Shown here in pieces: positions 1 through 10,500 of a DNA stretch of 64,000 nucleotides; within the stretch, counting starts at the first letter, position 1, and every line of letters begins with the position of its first letter. The notes beneath the pieces are model-generated. The model was given only the letters and a program-made list of their open reading frames with translations, was not told the origin of the DNA and did no database searches. The translations under genes were made by a program, and so were the position numbers. This DNA comes from Verticillium longisporum (lineage: Eukaryota; Ascomycota; Sordariomycetes; Glomerellales; Plectosphaerellaceae): positions 1,860,001 through 1,924,000 of the forward strand of contig JAETXT010000014.1 in assembly GCA_019188255.1 (NCBI GenBank). The letters run 5' to 3'.

Positions 1-2786
1 ATCTCGCGCCTTTGACCCAGGAACTCGTCCTCAAGATTCATTCTTTGCTGCGCGCCTCCTCCAACACAGTTCTCCAGGCCCTTGCCACGGATGAGTGGCC
101 CGTCCGTGGCACTCTGGGTGATCTTCTCCAGGCTGCCGTGCTTGACACGCCCATGCACGTCTGGGACCAGGCGTTTGAATTATCGAGGGACGTTGCCTGG
201 TTGACCGACCTTATCCCCGTCGAGGTCCCACGGACATATTCCATCTCCAACTGTCCCGACGAACTGCTGCCCAGCACTGTCGACTTGACAATCTCACGCG
301 CCGAGTACAAGCTCTGCTCGACCTTTGCTGGCAATGCTTCTGTTCCCAGGCCTGGCGTCAGCAGTGGTTTTCTGAACCCAACCGTCGGCTCGGCTGGCGA
401 CTTCATCACGGCAGAAGACGACATTCTCGTGGGCGTCTCTCGTCCTGTCGCCTTTCAGCTGCCCCTTGACGAGGCAGCACCCTGCGCCTTCTTCGCGGGC
501 GGCAGCGGCATCGCACCCTTCAGGAGCTTCTGGCAGTCCCGCGCCGGGCGAGCCGTCGGGCGCAACATTCTTTACCTAGGCGTACAGAACCGTGAGAAGT
601 TCTGCTACGAGGACGAGCTGCGGCGGTATGTCCATGCCGGCTTCATGGAGGTCCACTTGGCCTTCTCTCGCGACAGCCGGGGTCTTGCCTACGACAGCGT
701 CTCGCGCGACCTAGTCGAGCGACGCATGGAGCCACGGTACATCGACGCGCTCATCGCCGAGCAGGGCGCTACCGTGTGTGATCTTACCATGTCCAAGAAG
801 CAAGGCGGACTCGGCGGGCATTTGTACATTTGCGGATCCGTTGCTGTCTTTGATTCCGTCATGAACGGCCTGCGCAAAGCCATCTACAACCACCGCACAG
901 CCACGATGGAGTCAACTGACCTCATTATCAACACAGCCTTTGCCGAGCGGCGCATCATGCTCGACGTCTTCATGACGCCCAAGCCCTTACCCTGCAACAA
1001 GCCTACAATTCCCCTATCACAGCTTGCGCTCCACACGGGCCATCGCCCCGGAAGCCGAATCTGGATCGGTGTGCACGGCAGTGCTTACGACGTGACCGAC
1101 TTTTGCCCGATGCACCCGGGCGGCACGTTGATCCTCAAGTCCAACGCTGGCGTTGACTGCTCCAAGTCGTTCGACAACCTCGCGCACACCAACAACCCCG
1201 AGGTGGCAAGCCTGTTGACCAAGTATTTCGTCGGTCACCTCACGCCGAAGCCCGAGTTTCACGATGGCGGCGAGCTCAGTGGACTGTACGACCTGTGGGC
1301 TGACTACCTCAAGACGACGGTTGAGACGCTTGTGGCACAGCAGTTTGAAATGGAAGACCTCATGGGCTCGTCCTTGTGGTTCCAGGAGAACATGATTAAC
1401 ATCATGGGAGTGCGCATCTTCTACCAATATCAGTCCCGCCTGCTACAGTCGGGCTTCTCGGCACTTTTCGGCCCCAAGTTCCAGGAGCTCGTGCTCAAAC
1501 TGTCATTCGCCATGGCCAACGCAGCGTCAGCGGCGGGGTCTGAAACACAGCTGCCGGACATTCTGGGTGTGGTTGCACGCGCCAAGACGTCAGCGGATGC
1601 CGTGGCAACGTCCAAAGAGGTGGCCCTCGTCGGGCAGTACGTATGCAACAGCGAACCGGCGCGCTTCCAGGAGCGAGGCATCATGGACTACGCCAGCCGG
1701 TCCGTGAGCCTTGATATGGCGCTGCTCGAAGACATCAGGGAGGAAGCATGCCATGGTATGGACGCCTTCGGAACCGTCATGGAGCTCGAAGCGACATCGG
1801 ACGCGCAGCGTGTGGCGGCCATGTGTTCGTTTCTCATGCAGGTGCTGGAGCGCATGGCGAAGCGGCTCGAAGTGTTCTATGCGCAGCTGGCGCAGTGCTC
1901 CATCTACAGGCCCGAGCTTGAGCGCAACCCGGCACGGACGCGCTGGGAGCTCGTCAGGCGGCGCATTCGAGACGGATCACTGTTCGTGCTGGCGCGGCGA
2001 GCCGTCATGGAGGTACAGCCGACATATCGGCCGGCGAGGGGCGACGCGGTTGACTTTGATACCGTGCTCTCGCGGGTCCAGCAGACGGTGCGCAGCGCGG
2101 CACTGCCGCCGTCGCCACCACCCGAGACACAACTTCATGGATCGATGCCACTGAATGAACGCCGGCGAGCGAGAGCGCAGGTGCCGCATGGGGCTCCCTC
2201 GGCAGTTGAGCGATATGAAAATGGTAGCGCGATGCGGCGCATGTCTTCGTTCCTGGACACAAATGCTAAGGCGCTGCGACGACTCAGCGGAATGCCGGCG
2301 CTGCCACAAGTACTGGATCTCGAGCAGATTATGAAAGCAGGGCAGGACCACATGGGGTCAAGAGGTGGTATGCCGACGCCGCCATCCAGTCGTGGCTCGA
2401 GCCGATCGCCCACACGGGGAGTCGCCGAGGATCTCATGTCAAGGATGAAGCTGAACCGTAGGGGAACAAGTCGCTCAGACTCATCGCTCAGCATGCAAAG
2501 GCTGCCGTCTGCGATGGAAGAACCGCTCGAGCCGGTAGACGCTGGGGCAGCTATCCGGTCCATGGTGGGCAAGATGAACCTGCGGACACGCAGCACAGTC
2601 GGGGTGCCATCGTCGCAAGGTCCAGGTGTGCTGTCGGCGGAGGAGAGAACAAGAGCAAGAAGCCGGTCGTCGGGACACAGCGCAGCAGGGTCAATCAGCC
2701 GGCCTCGAGGATCGACAAGCACGTTGCGGTCGTTTCGCCTGAGAGAGCTCGTCGAGGGGGAGAACCATGTACAGCCCACTTTCTAG
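1..2786 (+). CDS. NADPH/FAD reductase - cytochrome b5 fusion protein, 5' partial
   Basis: The frame is open at the left edge (the first codon of the longest listed frame, at 12, is TTG), so the true start lies outside the window. Counting residues from 12, a P450-reductase/CysJ-like half comes first: an FAD-binding RTYS motif at 74-77, a GVSSGF segment near 115-120, an NADP-binding GGSGIAPF at 163-170, then LYLGVQNREKF and HLYICG segments. A cytochrome b5 fold follows, with an HPGG heme-ligand motif near 368 and a second ligand His in LAHTNNPEV. About 500 further residues carry no domain I recognise: a helical part, then a Ser/Arg-rich, probably disordered tail. The reductase probably passes electrons from NADPH through FAD to the b5 heme (family inference). 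The missing N-terminus could be a flavodoxin or an adenylation module. It is co-directional with the hydrolase and NRPS-like gene downstream. Confidence 0.85.
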   Translation, partial: LAPLTQELVLKIHSLLRASSNTVLQALATDEWPVRGTLGDLLQAAVLDTPMHVWDQAFELSRDVAWLTDLIPVEVPRTYSISNCPDELLPSTVDLTISRAEYKLCSTFAGNASVPRPGVSSGFLNPTVGSAGDFITAEDDILVGVSRPVAFQLPLDEAAPCAFFAGGSGIAPFRSFWQSRAGRAVGRNILYLGVQNREKFCYEDELRRYVHAGFMEVHLAFSRDSRGLAYDSVSRDLVERRMEPRYIDALIAEQGATVCDLTMSKKQGGLGGHLYICGSVAVFDSVMNGLRKAIYNHRTATMESTDLIINTAFAERRIMLDVFMTPKPLPCNKPTIPLSQLALHTGHRPGSRIWIGVHGSAYDVTDFCPMHPGGTLILKSNAGVDCSKSFDNLAHTNNPEVASLLTKYFVGHLTPKPEFHDGGELSGLYDLWADYLKTTVETLVAQQFEMEDLMGSSLWFQENMINIMGVRIFYQYQSRLLQSGFSALFGPKFQELVLKLSFAMANAASAAGSETQLPDILGVVARAKTSADAVATSKEVALVGQYVCNSEPARFQERGIMDYASRSVSLDMALLEDIREEACHGMDAFGTVMELEATSDAQRVAAMCSFLMQVLERMAKRLEVFYAQLAQCSIYRPELERNPARTRWELVRRRIRDGSLFVLARRAVMEVQPTYRPARGDAVDFDTVLSRVQQTVRSAALPPSPPPETQLHGSMPLNERRRARAQVPHGAPSAVERYENGSAMRRMSSFLDTNAKALRRLSGMPALPQVLDLEQIMKAGQDHMGSRGGMPTPPSSRGSSRSPTRGVAEDLMSRMKLNRRGTSRSDSSLSMQRLPSAMEEPLEPVDAGAAIRSMVGKMNLRTRSTVGVPSSQGPGVLSAEERTRARSRSSGHSAAGSISRPRGSTSTLRSFRLRELVEGENHVQPTF

Positions 2787-3537
2787 GACTGCAAGGGGGC
2801 GCTGATACTCTCCATCTTAGATAACCAAGTTGATACGTCGCAGAGAATTTGATAAATGCTGACATGGGAAATCCAAGCCAAGAATCATTGGCTGACTGCA
2901 GAAAGATCTTGGTGATGATGATGGTGGTCGTCTATTTGCTCACCCCTTTCTTCTTCATTGTTGGTTTGAGGAAGGTACGAAGCACGAGAGCACCTGCTTA
3001 CGTGAGATGGTTCAGGGGCACCTGCCTTCACTCGTTGCTTGGCCAGTCACAGGTCGGAAGCTTCCCCCAGAGCCGTGCCTGCACCGGAAGCGAACCTACT
3101 TGAGCCCGAGGCAGTGGGGTGACTGCTCACCCAGGCTCGGCATCATGCCTTGGGTCTTCAGCAACTATCGGCATATCGGCCCTGCCCCTCTACAAGGCGC
3201 CTGCTGCCCAGCTTCAACTTAAAAATGGTCCATCGCGTATTCTCTGTCGTGCTTCTCTTTTTCTATGTCACCGTCTACCTCCGTGTAAGTTTTATCCTGC
3301 CAGAGTCTGTCGTCCGTCGACCTTCTCTATCAATACCACACCCCTGTCCTGGCCAACCCCTCCCTCTCGGCCTGCATCTGCGACGAGAACCATCAATGCC
3401 ATGAGTGCACGCGACGTACGCTGACCATTCTGCGCCCTACGCCCAGTTTCTCTCCTGGCAGCGACCACAACCCAGGTTGAGAACCTAGAACTTCTCTTCT
3501 TCATCTTCACATTTTGCGTCCCAGCATACCTGACACC
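2787..3537. other. Intergenic interval
   Basis: This 751-bp gap holds the 3' region of the reductase-b5 gene and the promoter side of the hydrolase gene. It has a pyrimidine-rich stretch near 3240-3500, typical of fungal promoters. I see no gene or repeat in it. Confidence 0.6.
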
Positions 3538-4796
3538 ATGCCGATCACCAGCACGGCAACAGCAGACAATGGCAACGGCGTATCAGTTGCCGGCGACCAG
3601 TCCAAGCCGTTGCCTCGTCACCAGCCTCCTTTCCTAACCCGTGTCTTGTTGGCCAGCAAGCTCTCGGCAATTCAGACCGTCCTCGGCCAGCTGGCCTGGT
3701 ATGGCAGTTGGCGCGACTACTTTTATCCCCCGAAATACGGCCTGACCTTGTCAAGCGATACGAGGTTCGACCAGCGCTGCAAGTCCGGTAGGTTTGTCCA
3801 TGGGATGGATAGCTTGAGTTGTGACATCTGCCGAAAGCACCGCTAACCTTTTCAGCATCTTCTTCCCCGCTTCGTATGACAAGACATCCCCAAATCCCCT
3901 CCCCACCGTCTTCACCATTCATGGGGGCGGCTTCTGCATCGGCAATTCCATTGAGGACGATGTCTGGAATCGCACCTTTGCCGATTGCCATGGGGCTCTT
4001 GTCGTGAGCCTCGACTATGCCAAGGCCCCCGCACACGCCTACCCTGGGCCCCTGCATGACCTCGAAGGCCTTTACCACGCCGTCCTCGCCGACGAGAGTC
4101 TGCCCATCAATCGCCAGCAGACGGCGCTCCTCGGATTCAGCGCCGGCGGCAACCTCGCTGCCACTCTTTGTCAGCTCGAGTCTCGCAAGGCCCGCGAAGG
4201 CAAGCCATCAGCCGTGCCTCGCGCCGTCATCCCCATCTATCCGCCCCTCGACTTTTCCGTTGCAGTCCCCGACAAGAAGCCATCGCGTCGGTACAAAGAG
4301 GGTCTGCTCCCGGGTTTGCGGGGTGAGCGCCGCGACTACGTTGCTGACCTTGCGCCCCTGTTTGACTGGGCCTACATTCCCTATGGACACGACCTGCGCG
4401 ACCCGTTGCTGAGCCCATGGCACGCCAAAAGAAGACCTGCCCGCCAACATCTTTGTCGTGGCAGCTGAGCTCGATTTTCTTGCCTCAGAAGCCTGGACGT
4501 GGGCGACCCGACTGGCAGGGCGCGAACCCGTCTCGGGCATTCCTGGACGGCCCGAGGTGGCTAAGACGCAGGAGCTCGAACTTGCGGACGAGAGATTCGC
4601 GTGGACGAGCGAGGACGGCGGAGGGAGCAAGCGGTGGCTGCTCGTACCAGACGTGCTGCACGCCTTCGACATGCACCCATCGAGTGCCATGGTCTCGGAC
4701 GCAGTCACGCTGCGGGACGGCAACGCCAAGGCGGTCAAGGTCATCCGAGTTTTGGGGGAGTGGCTTCAAGAGACGGTGTGGAAGGGGGCACTATGA
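3538..4796 (+). pseudogene. HSL-family alpha/beta hydrolase (esterase/lipase), one-base frameshift
   Basis: Exon 1 is 3538-3791 and exon 2 starts at 3856. The 64-bp intron (donor gtttgt, CTAAC branch at 3843-3847, acceptor ttcag) joins the frames as ..CKSGSIFFPASYD... The oxyanion motif HGGGF starts at residue 107 and the nucleophile elbow GFSAGG has Ser180, marking the hormone-sensitive-lipase type. The frame breaks at the A-run 4427-4430, where one A too many leads to a stop at 4466-4468. Read one frame over, the protein continues at once with AAELDFLASEAW (acid residue) and VLHAFDM (catalytic His), ending at 4796. The break therefore separates the nucleophile from the other two triad residues. 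No splice pair restores the frame without losing the conserved DPLLSP segment. It is either a recent inactivating mutation or a homopolymer error in the assembly. Substrate unknown; it may belong with the NRPS-like gene. Confidence 0.8.
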
Positions 4797-7502
4797 CGGG
4801 GCGATACCCGTTCTGCGATGCCATCTGGAGGGCATTTGGATTTACGTCTAATCATTCCTGGCTAGCTGTCGCAGTGATAAATCTATGTTACAAAAATGCC
4901 TGTATCGCAGCCCAGGATATATAGAAACGAATGACGCGGAAGAAAACTACCTAGGCATCTACAGTCCCGAGATGAAAGTATCTTTAAAGTTATCAATGAA
5001 GCAACGAGCGTGGCCAGATATAGCACATGAGTCAAACGCCGTCTGCCATTCGCTGCTGGCCAGGCTCGCTTGCCTCAAAAGGATCGATCTCGTCTGCATT
5101 TCCAGGATCGTCTGCCCGCGCGACGAAGCGGACCGTAGCGGGTCATCTCGAGAATCCTCCGCGGTCTCGAACCTTGACGTGACGACACGGACGTCTACTA
5201 GAAATATACAATGCTACTGTTCGTTGCCATAATGAGACGGAGGAGCTTGATCCCTGGCCCTTTGGCTGCGGAGAGAGTAAGTGTTCGCCAAGAATGTGGA
5301 ATGGGTTCGTCGACAAAAGGTAAAAGATCAACAGTGTGTTGGGAGGGGGGGGAATTTTGGGGTTCATGTTTTAGAGCTTGAGTACAGCTGAGATAAGGTA
5401 GCGGATAGTACCTAGTAGGAGGATAGGCTGCGTGACGTCAGTTTCGCGATGAGGCGCGGAATCCTTCTTGGGAAGGATGACTCGCGACTCAGGCAGGCCG
5501 TTGTCGCCTCTTGTAACCGTTTTTGGGTCAGTTGCAGGGCCATTCACAGCATGCGCTCGGTGTGTGCATTGTTGCAAGACAACTCATCAAGGCACACGAT
5601 GATGCCTGCGTGGTTGCGACAATTGATCCCTCGTCCGAAAAGCCTTTGCCTCGCTCAAGGCGGGTTACATCGCTTGGTAGGCCGCGCCGAGGCTTCTCGT
5701 CAGGCGGATAGGATAGGAGGCTTACAATTCATGTCATGGCTCCATGGGGTCCGTTGGAGGCCGTTGGGGGTTTGGGGGTTCTGGGTCCTTGTCTCTGGCA
5801 AGGCGTCTTCCCGATGGTTGGTGTCGGCGGAGAAGCGAACAGTGCAACGCGTGATGGAAGCGACGGAGCCAAGTATTGCGAAATGCTTGCCTGCCAGATA
5901 ACAACACAGATGACCTGGTGATCAAGTCCTAGACATCATGACTAAGGTACCTAGGTGCCTGATAGGACGCCTCAACCGATCCAAGATGAGATTCACGAGA
6001 TATCGCTGGCCGCGCAAGGCATGCGAAGAAGAAAGCCGATTGCTTAGGATCGCGAGCTCCGCCACTCTGGTCAGGGTCGGACGACGATCGTGCCGACGGG
6101 AAAGAGGTGAAGAATCCAGGGTCTAACAGAGACCCTGCTTGCGTCTGATCAGGGCCTGTTCAGCCCAGTTGGCCGCTGTCGGAATTCCTCATATTGACCT
6201 GACGCTGGAACCCCCCAAGCCCCCCTGTGATAGTCACTGCCACTGCCACCGTTGGTCGACAAGGTGAGCCTGTAGGGCAGAAGGCACCAAGAGGCATGTC
6301 AGGTAAGCCTGGTCGGCGGGTAGCATGGGTGGTGGGGCTGGTTACTATTTCTATTCCTGGCAGGAGCACCTCATGTCGAGATAGCCGCCTGTTGCACTGC
6401 CCCGGCCGGTGTGCCCCCAGCCCGCACTGTACTGACACAGGAAGAGTCGCTCTTAATATCGGCGTCAATGGCGTCAAATACAGTGCGCTGTGGTTTTTTC
6501 TGTTTCTGTGTTGTTCCTGGTCCCGGTCTTGTTTCCCGCCTCGCCATCCATTTCCCAACTCTCCACTGGCCGTTGCCTCCACATCAGCACTGATACATGT
6601 CCACAGGAGACCCAAGATCCACGATCCAAGACTCTGGCCATCTATCTTCGTCCCATATCATCAAGTGGCCTACAAGTGGCCAAGACTTGACCTGATGAAG
6701 ATGGTGGTCTCAATCCCGTTCAACCGTCTGTGCCTTGACGACACTCAGCATCGCCTCGTCCACCTCCATGTTCACGTTTTTCCTCTCGACGTAGCGATCG
6801 GCACTTCTGGACACTCAATCAAGCTTCCAGCCCTCTGGTCTCACATCTGGTGATCCCAGCATCCCGACAGGCCTGGCCAAGAACTTGCCAGGATGAGTGA
6901 CGCGGGCCTGCAGCCGCGGCCGCATCCCGCGTATCCACTGACGAGCCTACCCAGGCACATAGTCCAGCCTAACGACATCATCGCCCCCTTCAGCCCCCCC
7001 CATGCCTACGCTTCTCTGTGCCACACCACGGGTCCAACGAGACCTGCTTTTCGATCCGTCGCCTCGCCCAGCCGCACCACCATGTCCGAGTGGACAATTT
7101 CGGGCATCCCCAGATCCTGTCAGTCTAGGTCGGTGTGCGGGTACTGGGGGGTGGGTGATATTTACAATCCCGCCCCCGCGTAAGCTTTTCGCAAGTGTTT
7201 TCTTGTTCCTGGTGGTCTTTGATACCTCACCTTCGACTCTCACATCCGTCCCTCCTCATCTCACCGACACCAAGCCATCGATAATATTGGGACCCCAAGT
7301 CGCCCGCCACACTACACATCACCTTTCTGTCGTTGGCCCCTCTCAGCTCGTTGATATCAAGCCACCAACGGCGTCCGACGAGACCGCCGGTTGGCCCATG
7401 TTTGACCACTTTTGAATAACCATTTCCTCTCTTTGTCTGACCACAGCAAGTCCTTTTCTTGAGATACCCCCATTTTCAGCGTTGTCCTGCCTATCTGCCA
7501 CC
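4797..7502. other. Intergenic interval upstream of the NRPS-like gene
   Basis: This is 2.7 kb with only short overlapping frames of no recognisable family. It contains a G-run at 5344-5352 and several pyrimidine-rich tracts, especially in the last 700 bp, consistent with a long promoter/5' leader for the gene starting at 7503. No RNA gene or repeat recognised. Confidence 0.5.
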
Positions 7503-10500
7503 ATGTTCGACTCTACAGAAGCATCAGTCGCCCGGCTTCGTCTGCCCAGACTTGACACCAGCGTGGTCAACACGCCGGTTCAGGAGCAGCTCCAACGCGA
7601 GGAGCCTGTTCCCGAGCTTCTTGTCGAGGACCGCCTTCTCTCAGCAGTCTCCAACGTTCTCGACATATCAAGACACTCCATCGACCTCATCGACTCTTTC
7701 ACAGATCTCGGCGGCAACGAAACCTCCGCCCAGGAACTCCGGAAACGGTGCATGTCCGTTGGGCTCGGCCTCAAGACGAGCGATATCCTCCGCTGTCAGA
7801 CCCTCGCTGAGCTTCAAACCTGTGCCACCCCGTTCGCCCCTCCAGAGCCGCTCGAACCTAACGAGGAAGACTCCGCCAGCGACGCCTCTGAAGTGTACAG
7901 CGACGTTATGAGGAAGAGTAGCGACGAAAAGCTGCATTCACATCCACAAATCCACGCATCCCGGGAGATGGATGACCGTCACGCGCTCGAGCGGCTCATC
8001 ATGTCGACGCCCGAAGTATCTGGGGCCGCTGTTGTTCGGCCCAAAGCCGGCTTCCTCGAGGGCAAGCTCATCGCCTTTGTGAGCCTGAATAACTCACGCC
8101 TATCCCAATACAGCCTGTCCACGATCCATGTCATCTCTCAATCACAGATGCATTTTGCCGGCAGTCAAATCGCCGCCATCCGCCTCGCTCTTGAACAGAC
8201 GGCAAGTGACATCACGCTACCCAGCAACTGGATTGTTCTCGATCAGATGCCAGTCACCGGCGATGGAACTGTCGACCGGAGGAAACTCCAGACCTGGGTC
8301 CAAAACATGAACGAGAGCATGTACAAGCAAGTTACGAGCCTCGAGTCGGACAAGTTGTTCCAGGAGCCTCTGACAGACATGGAGCGCACTGTCCAGAAAG
8401 CTGTCGCTCGCGTTCTTAGGATACCTGAGCGCGAAATAGGCATGAACTTCTCCTTCCCTCAACTTGGCGGAGATGAAGTATCGACTATGCTGCTCGTCGC
8501 CGCATGCCGCACCCAAGGTGTCTCCCTTCGACCAGAGGACATTATGCAGAGCGCCACCCTATCTCAAATGGCGTCGCTCGCGTCTTACAAGGCCGCCGTC
8601 GGCAACCACTGGAGCGAAGAGTCACTCGAGGGCTTCAAACTGTCGCCCATGCAGCAGCTCTATTTCGACACGGCAACAGGCGGCCGCAACGAGATGCGTA
8701 CGCGGACCGACGGCAGCTATCGCTTCAACCAAAGCCTGTTGCTTCGCGTCACAAGCAACGTCACTCTCGAGGATATCCATGCCGCCATGGAAACCGTCGT
8801 GGCGCATCATTCGATGTTGCGTTGTCGCTTCCGCTGCGAAGACGATGCATGGACTCAACGGATCATTCCTGATGTTCAGGGTTCGTATGGCTTTGGCTAC
8901 CACCACGTAAACGATTACGGTGATGTATTCATGATTATTGAGAAGGTCCAAACCCAGATCAATACCGAGAATGGGCCCGTTTTCGCCGTCGAGCACTTTC
9001 GCACGCCTGACGGTCAGCAGTTGATTTACCTCGTGGCCCACCATCTCGTCATCGACCAACTTTCCTGGAGGATCCTCATTCATGATCTTGATGAACTGCT
9101 TAGAGAGGGCACGCTCTTCTCCGAGAGGTCCATGCCTTTTCAGACATGGAACGAACTTCAGGAGGATGAGATTACCCGTACAGGCGAGGCGTCGCCTTTA
9201 CCATTTGACCCCGTCAGCTGCGACTTTGCCTACTGGGGACTCGAGGAGTCGCTCAACACATATGGCGAGGCCCATGAAATCAGTTTCTCCATTAGCGCCG
9301 AACTGACTTCGATTCTGCACACAACTTGCAATCAAGTTTTCCGGACGGATTCTGCTGACATCTACATGACGGCTCTCCACCTCTCTTTCTGCCAGACCTT
9401 CCCAGATCGACCATCACCGACAATCTGGAACAAGGAACACGGCCGCGAACCCTGGAACACTGACATAGACACTACCGAGGCACTTGGCAGGCTCACGCCG
9501 CTGTGCCCGATAGGTCTCCGGTCGACTAACAGCGAGGACTTTCTCCACGTCCTGCGTGACTTGAAGGACACACGGCGATCCCTCGCCCGCCGCGGCTGGG
9601 ACTATTTCGCCTCCCGCTACTTTGGGGCCTACGCGCCTACGCGCTGCGCAGAGGGCTGGCCTTTCGAGATCATGTTTAGCTACAATGGTTCATTGCGTCA
9701 GCTCGAGAGGGAGAACGGCGCCTTGGAACAGGTTCCCATTCCTGGGCCTTCTGTAGGGACGTCCGTCTCCAACTTTGGACACGAGGTTGGTAGGATGGCT
9801 CTCTTCGAAGTGTCCATGTCTACAGATGACAGCGGTTGTGCCAAGGTCGACTTTGTGTATAACAGGTTGTCGGGCCACCAAGAAAGAATCGGGGACTGGA
9901 TCCAGACATTTGAGCACCTCCTATACGAGGCAGTCGGCAGGCTACGCTACAGGGCCCAGGAACTCACCCTCGCTGACGTGCCCCTACTCAACACCGACTA
10001 CGCGGGCCTAGCCAAGTTGAATACCGACAGACTCGTGGCACTCGGTCTCTCGAGTGCGCGCGATATTGAAGACGTATACCCCGTAACGGCCGCTCAGCAA
10101 CAAATCCTGATCAGCCAAACCTTGTCCCTCGAAACATGCCACAGCACCAACCTCTACGAGCTCACCCTGCTGAACGGCACGCAAGCTGACCAGTCGCACA
10201 TATGTTCCGTTTGGCAGCAGATTGTCGCCAAGTTCCCGGCACTTCGGACTGTCTTTATTGACAGCATCTCCTTAGATGGCCTGTTTGACCAGGTCGTCCT
10301 TCGCCAATGCTCACCCAACATGCTGTTCTTCGACGCAGCGCCCGGAGACGACCCCATCTCGGCTCTCAAGAATTTGCCCGATCTGCCAACCAATCCAGCT
10401 CAACCCCGTCATCGGCTTTCGGTCTGTAACTCCAACAAAGGCACATATATCAAACTGGAAGCCAGCCAGGCCCTGTGCGACATGTTCAGCATGCAGCTCC

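Noticed and set aside
2135..2779. 214-codon minus-strand frame at the end of the reductase-b5 gene
   Set aside because: Antisense to the real frame, with low-complexity composition and no recognisable motif.
4324..4434. A second intron removing the hydrolase frameshift
   Set aside because: Candidate GT-AG pairs would delete the conserved DPLLSP segment. A one-base shift in an A-run is the simpler reading.
6227..6853. 208-codon plus-strand frame upstream of the NRPS-like gene
   Set aside because: Composition follows the pyrimidine-rich leader and there is no family pattern; it is more likely promoter sequence.
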